The notes beneath the pieces were generated by a model that saw only the letters and a program-made list of their open reading frames with translations, was not told the origin of the DNA and searched no databases. A stretch of 64,000 nucleotides of DNA, taken from assembly GCA_963757605.1 (NCBI GenBank), contig CAVWSF010000005.1, forward strand, positions 744,001 through 808,000. The letters are read 5' to 3'. Position 1 is the stretch's first letter, and each line of letters begins with the position of its first letter. Origin of the DNA: JAICJC01 sp963757605 (lineage in GTDB: Bacteria; Actinomycetota; Thermoleophilia; Gaiellales; JAICJC01). The position numbers and the translations under genes were made by a program. Below are positions 49,425 through 58,055 of this stretch, piece by piece.

Positions 49425-49820
49425 CTAGCCCGGAAGCGGCGAAACCCAGATCTCGCGCGCGCGCGGACCGTCGAACTCGCAGAAGAAGATCCGCTGCCAG
49501 CGCCCGAGCGCGGGCCTGCCGTCCTCCACGGGGACGAGCTGGGAGCTGCCGACGAGGATGGCCTTGATGTGCGAGTCGCTGTTCCCCTCGGCGTGCGCGT
49601 AGCCGGCGTCGCGGGGGACGCGGCGGGAGAGATCGGCGACGACGTCGGCGGCCACGTCCGGGTCGTAGCCCTCGTTGATCGTGACGGCGGCGGTGGTGTG
49701 CGGGACGTGGACGAGCACCGCCCCGCCGTCCACGCTGAGCGCCGTCACGGCCTCGGCGACCGCGCCCGTGATGTCGACCATCTCCTCGCGCCGCTCGGTG
49801 CGAAGCGTGAGCCGGTGCAC
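49425..49820 (-). CDS. YjbQ/UPF0047 family protein
   Basis: 131 residues, the usual family length. VHVPHTTAAVTINEGYDPDV and EGNSDSHIKAILVGSSQ are the conserved blocks with His residues forming a trimeric active site. The E. coli member has thiamine-phosphate synthase side activity; the main role is uncertain. GTG at 49820 has TACGAT ending 7 bases before it. The 85 bases between it and the repeat-protein gene are the only clearly AT-richer stretch seen here (GAGCAAAATGCTT at about 49398), with no clear gene. Confidence 0.9.
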   Translation of the reverse strand: MHRLTLRTERREEMVDITGAVAEAVTALSVDGGAVLVHVPHTTAAVTINEGYDPDVAADVVADLSRRVPRDAGYAHAEGNSDSHIKAILVGSSQLVPVEDGRPALGRWQRIFFCEFDGPRAREIWVSPLPG

Positions 49821-49827
49821 GACGCCG

Positions 49828-49837
49828 ATCGTATACC
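49828..49837. promoter_or_regulatory. Shared palindromic -10 region for yjbQ and the exonuclease gene
   Basis: GTATAC (49831-49836) is its own complement. Read on the minus strand it gives TACGAT (49828-49833), 7 bases before GTG 49820. On the plus strand it gives TATACC (49832-49837), 10 bases before GTG 49848. The two -10 boxes overlap. Confidence 0.5.
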
Positions 49838-49847
49838 GTCGGGCGCC

Positions 49848-50695
49848 GTGGCCCGCGACCGCTCCTGGTCATCGACGGCGACTCGCTCGCCCATCGCGCC
49901 TACCACGGGTCACGTCCGCTGGCCGGGGCGGGTGGCCGGCCGATCAATGCGCTGCACGGGTTCGCGATCATGGCGATGGGGCTGTGGCGGGCCGAGAAGC
50001 CGCGCGCCGTGCTGGCCTGCTGGGACACGCTGACCGTTCCCACCTACCGTCACAAGGCGTGGCCCGACTACCAGTCGGGGCGCGAGTTCGACCCCGAGAT
50101 CCTGGAGCAGCTCGACCGCATGCCCGAGCTGTGCGAGGCGCTCGGGTTCGCGTGGGCCAAGGCGGCGGGGTACGAGGCCGACGATCTGCTGGCGACCGCA
50201 GCGCGGCTCGAGACGGAGGCGGGCGGGCGGGCGCTGGTGGTCACGTCCGACCGCGACGCCTACCAGCTCGTGTCGGGCGCGGTCACGGTGCTCGCGCCGC
50301 GCACCGGCGGCTACGCGCCCGATCGCATCGACCAGGCGAAGGTGGTCGAGCGCTACGGCGTTGCGCCCGAGCAGGTGCCGGACTTCATCGCCCTGCGCGG
50401 AGATCCGTCGGACAAGATCCCCGGCGCGAAGGGGATCGGCGCGAAGGGCGCGGCGGATCTGCTCTCGCGGTACGGCACGCTGGAAGGGATCGCGAAGGCG
50501 GCCGACGAGCTCTCGCCGCGGCAGGCCGAGGCGGTGCGCGACGAGCGGCTGGCCCTGTTCCGGCGGGTTGCGACGATGGATCGGAAGGCGCCGGTCAAGC
50601 GGCCGCGCGACAACACGCTGGACGTCGAGCGGGGCGTTGCGTTCGCGCGCGAGATCGGAGATGAGCGGCTGGCCGAGCGGATTCCGGGGCGCTAG
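49848..50695 (+). CDS. 5'-3' exonuclease (DNA polymerase I N-terminal-domain type), start disrupted
   Basis: About 282 residues if restored. LLVIDGDSLAHRAYHG holds the first metal-binding Asp, EADDLLATAA and VVTSDRDAYQLV the others, and GDPSDKIPGAKGIGAKGAA is the helix-hairpin-helix. It lacks polymerase domains, so it is a stand-alone flap exonuclease. The natural GTG at 49848 (gtggcccgcgac) is out of frame by one base with the conserved LLVIDGD; a C seems lost near 49858-49862. Without correction the only in-frame starts are CTG 49865 or ATG 49970, and the latter loses the Asp. Confidence 0.88.
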
Positions 50696-52589
50696 GTCCG
50701 CGTGGCGGCCGACGGCGTGCGGCCCATGTCGGCCAGCACGTGACGGACGTCGTCAAGCACCGCCGCGTCCTCGATCGTGGCGGGGATCCGCCACTCCTGC
50801 CGTCCGCCATCTTGTGGATGGTTCCGCGCAGGATCTTGCCGGAACGCGTCTTCGGAAGCGCCCTCACGATGCGCACCTCCTTGAAGGACGCCACCGGCCC
50901 GATGTCTCCCGAACCAGGGTGACGAGCTCCGCGGCGATCTCGGACGGCTCACGCTGACGCCAGCTTTGAGGACGGCCAGGCCGATGGGCACCTGCCCTTT
51001 CAGATCGTCCGCGATGCCGACGACCGCGCACTCGGCGACATCCGGGATGACCGGCCAGCACCTCCTCGATCGCACCGGTGGAGAGCCGGTGGCCGGCGGT
51101 GTTGATGACGTCGTCGGTGCGGCTCATGACGTACACGTAGCCGTCGTCGTCGAAGTAGCCCGCGTCGGCGGTCAGGTAGTAGCCGTCGTACTGCGACAGG
51201 TACGCGTCGACCCAGCGGTCATCGCCACCCCAGAGGGTGGGGCGAAGCCCGGCGGCAGCGGCAGCCTCACGCACAGCGAGCCGATCTCCCCTGCAGGCGC
51301 CTGGTCGCCATGCTCGTCGAGCACCGGACGTCGTAGCCGGGCACGGCCTTCGTGGGGGAGCCGGGGCGCACGGGAGGTGTTCGAGCCCGATGAAGTTGGC
51401 CACGATCGCCCAGCCAGTCTCGGTCTGCCACCAATGGTCGATAGCGGTCTGTCGAGGCTGCGTCGCCCAGGCCAGCGTGTCGGGATCGCATCGCTCGCCG
51501 GCCAGGAAGAGCGTCCGCAGCCCCGAGAGGTCGTTGCTGCGCATGTGGTCTGCACCGGGTCATCGCGCTTGATCGCCCTGATCGCGGTCGGAGCGGTGAA
51601 CAACACGTCGACGCCGTGGTCGGCGCAGACCCGCCAGAAGGCGCCGGCGTCCGGCGTGCCGACCGGCTTGCCCTCGTAGAGCACGGTGGTGCAACCGTGC
51701 AGCAGGGGCCCGTAGACGATGTAGGAGTGGCCGACCACCCAGCCGATATCCGACGCGGCCCAGTACGTGTCGCCGGGGTCGGCGCCATAGATCGCGCTGC
51801 ATCGACCAGTTCAGCGCGACCGCGTAACCGCCGTTGTCCCGCACGATGCCCTTCGGGATTCCCGTCGTCCCCGACGTGTACAGGATGTAGAGCGGGTCGG
51901 TCGCCTGACGGGAACGCACCGGCGGGTTCGGCGCCGTCGAGCGCCTGCTCCCAGGCGACATCGCGGTCCACGAGCGGCGTCTCGTGCTCGGGGCGCTGAA
52001 GCACGATGACAGCTGAGGAGGGTCGCCCCCGACGATCTCCAGCGCGCGGTTCAAGAGGGGCCCATACTCGACGAGCCGGGTCGGCTCGATCCCACACGAC
52101 GCCGAGACGATGAGCTTGGGCGGCAATCGTCGATCCGCGATGCGAGCTCGTTGGCCGCAAAGCCGCCGAAGACGACGGAGTGGACCGCGCCAAGCCGGGC
52201 GCAGGCGATCATCGCCATGAGCGCCTCCGGCACCATCGGCATATAGATGATCACCCGATCGCCTCGCTCCACCCCAGGCCGGGCAAGGGCCCCGGCACCC
52301 TCGCGGTCTCGTCCAAGAGCTCCCGGTAGGTGTACGTGCCGGCTGACCCCGTCACCGGGCTGTCGTAGATCAGCGCCGTCTGGTCGCCGCGTCCGTCGCG
52401 GACGTGGCGGTCGAGCAGGTTGAAGCACATGTTCAGCCGGCCGTCGGGGAACCACCGGTAGAGCGGCGCGTCACTCGCCTCCAGCGCCACCCCCGGCTCA
52501 TGCTCCCACTCCACGCCGGCGGCCAGCCCAAGCCAGAACGCCTCCGGATCCCGCTGCCAGCGCCGGTACGCCTCCTCGTAGCGGCCCAT
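50692..52589 (-). pseudogene. prpE: Propionyl-CoA (acyl-CoA) synthetase, decayed by many frameshifts
   Basis: Homology to PrpE is continuous, from MGRYEEAYRRWQRDPEAFW to IPATIEDAAVLDDVRHVLA, but it is spread over all three frames with at least ten changes of frame. Recognisable pieces include FPDGRLNMCFNLLDRHV, MACARLGAVHSVVFGG (approximate), LYILYTSGTTGIPKG (AMP-binding), HWWQTETGW and PKTRSGKILRG with the catalytic Lys. ATG 52589 has AGGTGAT ahead of it. Neighbouring genes are intact, so clustered sequencing error is unlikely and this looks like a true pseudogene. Confidence 0.88.
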
Positions 52590-52644
52590 GCCGATCACCT
52601 TACACCCGCTGCGGCCCCGCGAACGGGCCACGATGCGGCTCCGG

Positions 52645-53151
52645 CTATGCCCGCGTCCCCCACGCGTACGTCATCTTGACCATGTCGAGGTACATGAAGG
52701 TCTCGGTCGACTTGACGCCGTCGATCTCGCGCATGCGCTGGACGAGGTCGAGCAGGTGGCGGTTGTCCTCGCAGACGACCTCGACGAGCAGGTCGTAGCT
52801 CCCCGACGTGAGGACGACGTAGCTCGTCTCGCGCCAGGCCGAGACCTCGCGAGCGACGCGGTCGAGGTCGGCCTGGGCCTGGACGCCGACCAGCGCCATA
52901 ACGTCGAACCCGAGCTTGAGCGGGTTGGTGACGGCAACCACATCGAGCACCCCGGCGTCCATCAGCCGGTGTACCCTCGTCCGCACCGCCGTCTCGGAGA
53001 GGCCGAGCTCGCGGCCGATCGCGCTGAACGCGCGCCGGCCCTCGCGCTGCAGGATCTCGATGATGCGGCGGTTGGCCTCGTCGAGCGGCGGCGGCGAGGT
53101 TCGGATTCCTGCGTTTTGGCGACCGTCAGGTGCGAGATCCGAAGTTGACAT
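52645..53151 (-). CDS. Lrp/AsnC-family transcriptional regulator
   Basis: 168 residues. An N-terminal extension of about 22 residues, then the helix-turn-helix (LDEANRRIIEILQREGRRAFSAI, LGLSETAVRTRVHRL) and the RAM ligand-binding domain containing VGVQAQADLDRVAREV and SGSYDLLVEVVCED. Lrp proteins respond to amino acids or related small molecules as octamers. It is divergent from the polyamine-transport operon, which it probably regulates. ATG at 53151. Confidence 0.9.
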   Translation of the reverse strand: MSTSDLAPDGRQNAGIRTSPPPLDEANRRIIEILQREGRRAFSAIGRELGLSETAVRTRVHRLMDAGVLDVVAVTNPLKLGFDVMALVGVQAQADLDRVAREVSAWRETSYVVLTSGSYDLLVEVVCEDNRHLLDLVQRMREIDGVKSTETFMYLDMVKMTYAWGTRA

Positions 53152-53166
53152 GCCCGCCGCGAACGA

Positions 53167-53172
53167 TATACG
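53167..53172. promoter_or_regulatory. AT-rich core of the lrp / pot divergent promoter region
   Basis: TATACG on the plus strand and CGTATA/TATCGT on the minus strand overlap at 53161-53172 in the 52-base gap. They probably hold -10 elements for both genes and would be a natural target of the Lrp-type regulator. Confidence 0.4.
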
Positions 53173-53203
53173 CTGGTTACCGTCTCGTGAAGGCCCTTCC
53201 GCC

Positions 53204-54361
53204 ATGAGCTCCGCCACGACGACACCGCAGCCGGGCGCCGCACCGACGGACGCCGGCGAGAGCGATGTCGAGTTCCGCGTGGTCACGAAGCGGTTCGGTT
53301 CGCTGGTCGCCGTGAACGCCGTGAACCTGCGCGTCCACAAGGGCGAGTTCCTCTCGCTCCTCGGCCCGAGCGGCTGCGGCAAGACCACGTCGCTCCGCAT
53401 GATCGCCGGCTTCGAGCAGCCCGACGACGGCGAGATCCTGATCGGCGGCCGCGACGTCGCCGGCACGCCGCCCTACAAGCGCGACGTGAACACGGTCTTC
53501 CAGCAGTACGCGCTCTTCCCGCACATGTCGATCCTCGACAACGTGAGCTACGGGCTGAAGCAGCGCAAGGTCGGAAAGCGCGAGCGCCACCAGAAGGCCG
53601 GCGAGGCGCTCGAGCTCGTCCAGCTCACCGGGCGCGACAAGCACCGCCCGGCGATGCTCTCCGGCGGCCAGCAGCAGCGCGTCGCCCTGGCGCGCGCGCT
53701 GGTTATGAACCCTCGGGTGCTCCTCCTCGACGAGCCACTCGGCGCGCTCGACCTGAAGCTCCGCAAGGAGATGCAGATCGAGCTGAAGCGGATCCAGTCC
53801 CAGGTCGGGATCACGTTCATCTACGTGACCCACGACCAGGAGGAGGCGCTCTCGATGTCCGACCGGGTCGCGGTCATGTCGAACGGCGTGATCGAGCAGC
53901 TCGACGAGCCGCGCGCGATCTACGACCGGCCGCTGACCCCGTTCGTGGCCGACTTCATCGGCGACATGAACTTCGTCGACGGCGACGTCGTCGAGGCGGG
54001 AGACGGCGGCTTCGCGGTCGACGCCGGCTCGGGAGTGGTGATCCGCGGCCGCGGCGACGCCCAGCGCGGCCGGCGCGTGCGCATCGGCATCCGCCCCGAG
54101 CGGATGGCCGCCCACCCCGGACAGCCCGACGGCACCGCCAACAAGGCGGCCGGCGAGGTCGTGACGAAGATGTACCTCGGCGACCAGGTGCAGGTCGTCG
54201 CCACGCTCGCAAACGGGACGAACGTGGTCGTGCGCGAGCAGCGCGCGAGCGCCGACCCCGCCCTTGACACCATCCATCCAGGAGACCAGATCGCCGTGAG
54301 TTGGGACGAGGCAGCCCCGCACATGCTCGGCGACGCAGACACCACGGAGGCAACGGCGTGA
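53204..54361 (+). CDS. potA: Polyamine ABC transporter ATP-binding protein (PotA-type)
   Basis: 385 residues. Walker A GPSGCGKTTSL, Q-loop FQQYALFPHM, signature LSGGQQQRVALARAL, Walker B VLLLDEPLGALD and H-loop YVTHDQEEA are complete, followed by a TOBE domain (about 290-370). ATG 53204 has GAAGG about 10 bases upstream; a longer frame from 53150 would collide with the lrp start. It energises import by the permeases encoded downstream. Confidence 0.93.
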   Translation: MSSATTTPQPGAAPTDAGESDVEFRVVTKRFGSLVAVNAVNLRVHKGEFLSLLGPSGCGKTTSLRMIAGFEQPDDGEILIGGRDVAGTPPYKRDVNTVFQQYALFPHMSILDNVSYGLKQRKVGKRERHQKAGEALELVQLTGRDKHRPAMLSGGQQQRVALARALVMNPRVLLLDEPLGALDLKLRKEMQIELKRIQSQVGITFIYVTHDQEEALSMSDRVAVMSNGVIEQLDEPRAIYDRPLTPFVADFIGDMNFVDGDVVEAGDGGFAVDAGSGVVIRGRGDAQRGRRVRIGIRPERMAAHPGQPDGTANKAAGEVVTKMYLGDQVQVVATLANGTNVVVREQRASADPALDTIHPGDQIAVSWDEAAPHMLGDADTTEATA

Positions 54362-55608
54362 CCGACGAACCGCGCGACCACCTGAATCTCCTCGCGCCGC
54401 GCTCGATGCGGCCCAAGTTCGACTACCTGCACCGGGAGGTGCAGGACCTCGCCGGCATACGCATGAGCCGCCGGGCCGCGCTCGGCCTCGGTGGCCTCGC
54501 CATCCTGGCGGCCGCCGGCTGCGGCGGCAGCACGAACGCCGGCGGAGGGAACAACGGCGCCGCCAGCCAGCCCGCCGACGCGCTCAAGGGCAAGCCGCTC
54601 GAGGACTCGCTGGTCATCTACAACTGGTCGCAATACGACGACCCCTCGACGTACAAGAAGTTCGAGGCGCTCCCCGACGAGGCCGCAGCCGGGCTCAAGA
54701 TCCACGAGACGTACTACTCGTCGAATGACGAGCTCCTCGCCAAGCTGCACGCCGGCGGCACCGGCTACGACATCGTCGTCCCGAGCCAGAACGCGGTGGG
54801 CGAGCTGATCCAGGAAGGCGGGCTCCTGAAGCTCGACTTCAACCTCATCCCGAACATCAAGAACCTCGACCCGAAGTTCCTGAAGTCGAGCTTCGACCCG
54901 ACGGGCGAGTTCCACGTGATCAAGGACTTCGGGATCACGATGTTCTTCTACCAGAACACCGTCGTGAAGCCCTCGACCGAGCCGAAGACGATGAAGGACT
55001 TCTACGGCCTCCTGAACGCCAACACGTCGAATGGCCGCACCAACGTCCTCGACGGCGCAGAGGAGGTCGTCCCACTTGCGGCGATGGCGCTCGGCTTCGA
55101 CGCCAACACCGGCGACCCGGGTGAGCTCGACGAGACGAAGAAGTTCCTGCTCTCGATCCGCAAGGGCGTGACGACCATCAGCTCGTTCGGCTACATCAAC
55201 GACGCGTCCGCCGGCAAGATCATCCTGAGCCAGGGCTGGAACGGCGACGTGCGCCGCATCCTGAAGGCGCGCCAGAAGCAGGGCGACATCACGGCCGTCC
55301 TGCCCACCGAGAAGTCCGAGGTGTGGGCCGACAGCTGGTGCATCCCGGCGTCGGCGCCGCACCCAGTGGCCGCCCACGCGTGGATCGACTACCTGCTCGA
55401 GCCGGCGACGGCCGTGACGGAGATGAACTACCACAGCTATCCGATCCCGATCCCGGCCGCGCTCGACCAGATGCCCGCCGACTTCAAGAACGACCCGCTC
55501 TTCAACGTGCCGGCGAGCTACACGGACGGCTACCAGTACATCCTGAACCCGAGCCCGCAGCTCGTGAACGCGCGGACCAAGATCTACCAGGAGTTCAAGG
55601 CGGCATAG
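54358..55608 (+). CDS. potD: Polyamine-binding lipoprotein (PotD-type)
   Basis: 416 residues. Unusually, the N-terminus has about 35 hydrophilic residues before the export signal SRRAALGLGGLAILAAAGCGG, which combines a twin arginine with a lipobox (AAAGC). The mature protein has VIYNWSQYDDPSTYKKFE, KDFGITMFFYQN and LSQGWNGDVRRIL, as in spermidine/putrescine binding proteins. It captures the substrate outside the membrane and hands it to PotBC. GTG at 54358 overlaps the potA stop (GTGA). Confidence 0.92.
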   Translation: MTDEPRDHLNLLAPRSMRPKFDYLHREVQDLAGIRMSRRAALGLGGLAILAAAGCGGSTNAGGGNNGAASQPADALKGKPLEDSLVIYNWSQYDDPSTYKKFEALPDEAAAGLKIHETYYSSNDELLAKLHAGGTGYDIVVPSQNAVGELIQEGGLLKLDFNLIPNIKNLDPKFLKSSFDPTGEFHVIKDFGITMFFYQNTVVKPSTEPKTMKDFYGLLNANTSNGRTNVLDGAEEVVPLAAMALGFDANTGDPGELDETKKFLLSIRKGVTTISSFGYINDASAGKIILSQGWNGDVRRILKARQKQGDITAVLPTEKSEVWADSWCIPASAPHPVAAHAWIDYLLEPATAVTEMNYHSYPIPIPAALDQMPADFKNDPLFNVPASYTDGYQYILNPSPQLVNARTKIYQEFKAA

Positions 55609-55609
55609 C

Positions 55610-56503
55610 TTGACTGTCAGACCCGACCCGGGCATGGCCGCGGTCGCCGCGGCGGTCAAGCCGAAAAAGCGAGGGCGGTCATTCGCGCCGAAGTACCCGG
55701 CGTGGCTGACGCTGCCGTCGCTGCTCTACTACGCCATCTTCTTCCTGGGGCCCATGGCGATCCTGGCCGTCTTCTCGGTCTCGATCCAGAGCGGCTTCGG
55801 AAGCGTCACCTACACGTTCAGCTCCAGCCAGTTCTCCCAGGTCAACGACTCGCTCTACATCACGGTCTTCGAGCGCACGCTGCTCATGGCGGCGATGGGG
55901 TCGCTGCTCACGATCGCCGTGGGGTATCCCCTGGCGTACTGGATGGCGCGGTACCTCTCGACGTACAAGATGCTCGCGCTGCTCCTGATCATCGTGCCGT
56001 TCTGGACATCGTTTCTGATCCGCACGTACGCGCTCAAGATCATCCTCGACCCGCACGGGTACCTGGCGCGGGACCTCGGGGTCGACGTCCTCTACACGAA
56101 GTACGCCGTCGGCATCGGCCTCGTCTACAACTACCTACCGCTCTTCATCCTGCCGGTGTTCGCCTCGCTCGAGCGGATGGACTGGACGCTGATCGAGGCG
56201 GCCACCGACCTCGGCGCACGGCCGGTCACCGCGTTCAAGGACATCACGCTTCGGCTCACGCTGCCGGGCGTCGTCACCGGCGGCCTTCTGGTGTTCATCC
56301 CCATGTGCGGCGAGTACATCATCCCCGACATCCTGGGCGGAGGGAAGTACGAGTTCGTCGGAAACATCATCGGCGACACGTTCAGCAGTGCCCAGAACTG
56401 GCCATTCGGATCGGCGCTCTCGATCGCGCTCATGGGCGCGCTCTCGGTCTTCGTCGTGATCTACATCATGTTCGCGACGCGCGAGGAGCAGTTCGGTGCG
56501 TAA
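55610..56503 (+). CDS. potB: Polyamine ABC transporter permease (PotB-type)
   Basis: 297 residues, six membrane segments. The EAA loop reads WTLIEAATDLGARPVTAFKDIT, the coupling helix that docks to PotA. VPFWTSFLIRTYALKIIL is typical of PotB. Start TTG at 55610 follows the potD stop by one base; an internal ATG at 55634 is possible. Works with PotC as a heterodimer. Confidence 0.93.
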   Translation: MTVRPDPGMAAVAAAVKPKKRGRSFAPKYPAWLTLPSLLYYAIFFLGPMAILAVFSVSIQSGFGSVTYTFSSSQFSQVNDSLYITVFERTLLMAAMGSLLTIAVGYPLAYWMARYLSTYKMLALLLIIVPFWTSFLIRTYALKIILDPHGYLARDLGVDVLYTKYAVGIGLVYNYLPLFILPVFASLERMDWTLIEAATDLGARPVTAFKDITLRLTLPGVVTGGLLVFIPMCGEYIIPDILGGGKYEFVGNIIGDTFSSAQNWPFGSALSIALMGALSVFVVIYIMFATREEQFGA

Positions 56504-57419
56504 GCGGCGGGTCCTCACGGCCAAGCGCGGGTTCACGCTGTGGGCGCTCTTGGTCTTCGTCTTCCTCTACCTGCCGATCGTGGTCGTCGTCATCTTCGCC
56601 TTCGACGCTCCGTCGCCGACGAGCGTCGCATCGTACAAAGGCTCGAACATCTGCAACATCGACGTCGCCGACATCGGCAACATCGCTGTGTGGAACGGCT
56701 TCGAGTCGTGCTGGTTCGCCAAGGGACTCGACACGGAGCTATACGTGACGGCGATCAAGAACAGCTTCTTCATCGCCCTCGAGGCGTCCGTCATCGCGAC
56801 CGTCCTCGGGCTGGGCGCCGCGCTCGCGCTGGCACGGATGCGAAGGCGCTGGCGGGCGCCGTTCGACGTGCTCGTCTACCTCACGCTGGTCGTGCCCGAG
56901 ATCGTGATCGCCGTCGCGTCGCTGATCTTCTTCGTGCAGATCAGGAACAACGTCGGCGCGTTCCCGGCCCTGGGCAAGAGCACCATCCTGCTCGGCCAGA
57001 TCGTCTTCAACGCCTCGCTCGCGATGCTCATCATCCGGGCCCGGTTCGTCGGCATGGGCGACAAGCTCGAGGAGGCGGCCTACGACCTCGGCTCGGGCCC
57101 GTTCGGGACGTTCCGGCAGGTGACCCTTCCGCGCCTCATGCCCGCGGTGATCGCCGCGGGGCTGCTCTCGTTCACGTTCTCGTTCGACGACTACATCCTG
57201 CCGAGCTTCACGAACGGCACGACGTCGACCTGGCCGATCGTCCTCTACTCGGCGGTGCGCTTCGGCATCACGCCGGCCGTGAACGCGCTCGCGACGATCA
57301 TGCTGCTCGTGACGCTCGTCCTGATCGTCGTCGTGGCCCTCCTGCTGCGGCGAACGCGCGTGGAAGGGCCCGGCCAGGAGGAGCAGGGCGGGCTCGGCGC
57401 GGCGCTCGGGCTCGGCTAG
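56496..57419 (+). CDS. potC: Polyamine ABC transporter permease (PotC-type)
   Basis: 307 residues, six membrane segments with the EAA loop KLEEAAYDLGSGPFGTFRQVTL and FTFSFDDYILPSF. Compared with typical PotC, there is an insertion in the first periplasmic loop (NICNIDVADIGNIAVWNGF, then ESCWFAKG) with two Cys that may form a disulfide. GTG 56496 overlaps potB by 8 bases. Its TAG stop overlaps the convergent gene's stop in a shared CTAG. Confidence 0.92.
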   Translation: MRKRRVLTAKRGFTLWALLVFVFLYLPIVVVVIFAFDAPSPTSVASYKGSNICNIDVADIGNIAVWNGFESCWFAKGLDTELYVTAIKNSFFIALEASVIATVLGLGAALALARMRRRWRAPFDVLVYLTLVVPEIVIAVASLIFFVQIRNNVGAFPALGKSTILLGQIVFNASLAMLIIRARFVGMGDKLEEAAYDLGSGPFGTFRQVTLPRLMPAVIAAGLLSFTFSFDDYILPSFTNGTTSTWPIVLYSAVRFGITPAVNALATIMLLVTLVLIVVVALLLRRTRVEGPGQEEQGGLGAALGLG

Positions 57420-58039
57420 AGCAGCCCGCAGGCCGCCGCGGCGACTGGCCACGGCGTGTAGCCGCGCTCCCGGTAGCCGCGATAGCCGACCATCAACTGA
57501 TCGTGCCTGGGCCACAGGTTCGCGTGAGCGCCGTCGCGGTATGCGAGCACGTCGGCCCCGTACGCCGCCTCGAACGTGGCATCCATCTGGAGGCCGCCGT
57601 AGTACGTGGGAACGGTCTCCGAGACCGCGTCCCAGGTGCCCTCGTAGGTGTGGATGCAGAGCAGGTTGTCGAGCACCGGCCGCCGGCGGGCGTACGCCGC
57701 GCGGTAGCGGTCGAGGCGCCTGTCCCACTTGTCCAGGATGTCGACAAGGTCGGCTCGCGTCACCGCGTGCCGCTCAGCGTGGCCGTGGCGCGGGATCGGA
57801 AGCGCCGCGCGGCGGGCCTTGCGAACAGCGTGGCTGCGCGTCCAGCGGATCTCATGCCGGATCGCCCCGACCGTGTGCAGCGTGCTTGTCCTGGGCGCCG
57901 GCGTGGGCGAGGTGTCGCCCGCACTCGCGACCGGCGAGCCCTGCGGCACGGGGGTCGACGTCTGCGACGATGCAGCGGCCGGATCGGCCGCCGCGGCAGC
58001 AAGGACGCATGCGGCGGCTGTGATGAGGGCGGGACGCAC
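57416..58039 (-). CDS. Secreted transglycosylase / Rpf-like lytic enzyme
   Basis: 207 residues. Signal peptide (about 1-22, ending AAADPAAASS), a Thr/Pro linker, then a C-terminal lysozyme-like domain: LLCIHTYEGTWDA carries the catalytic Glu, TYYGGLQMDATFEAAYG follows, and the C-terminal WPVAAAACGLL supplies the second Cys. This is the layout of resuscitation-promoting factor and similar transglycosylases acting on peptidoglycan. GTG at 58039 was chosen because it gives a standard signal peptide and TACAAA (58050-58055) lies 10 bases upstream; GTG 58099 is a longer alternative. Confidence 0.8.
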   Translation of the reverse strand: MRPALITAAACVLAAAAADPAAASSQTSTPVPQGSPVASAGDTSPTPAPRTSTLHTVGAIRHEIRWTRSHAVRKARRAALPIPRHGHAERHAVTRADLVDILDKWDRRLDRYRAAYARRRPVLDNLLCIHTYEGTWDAVSETVPTYYGGLQMDATFEAAYGADVLAYRDGAHANLWPRHDQLMVGYRGYRERGYTPWPVAAAACGLL

Positions 58040-58049
58040 GACGGCGGGG

Positions 58050-58055
58050 TTTGTA
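58050..58055 (-). promoter_or_regulatory. -10-like box (TACAAA) of the Rpf-like gene
   Basis: TACAAA ends 10 bases before GTG 58039. It coincides with the first codon of the divergent binding-protein frame, so the true start of that gene may lie further in. Confidence 0.35.

Noticed and set aside
53150..54361. Longer start for potA at 53150
   Set aside because: It would overlap the divergent lrp start codon and lacks a ribosome-binding site; the extra 18 residues are not family-like.
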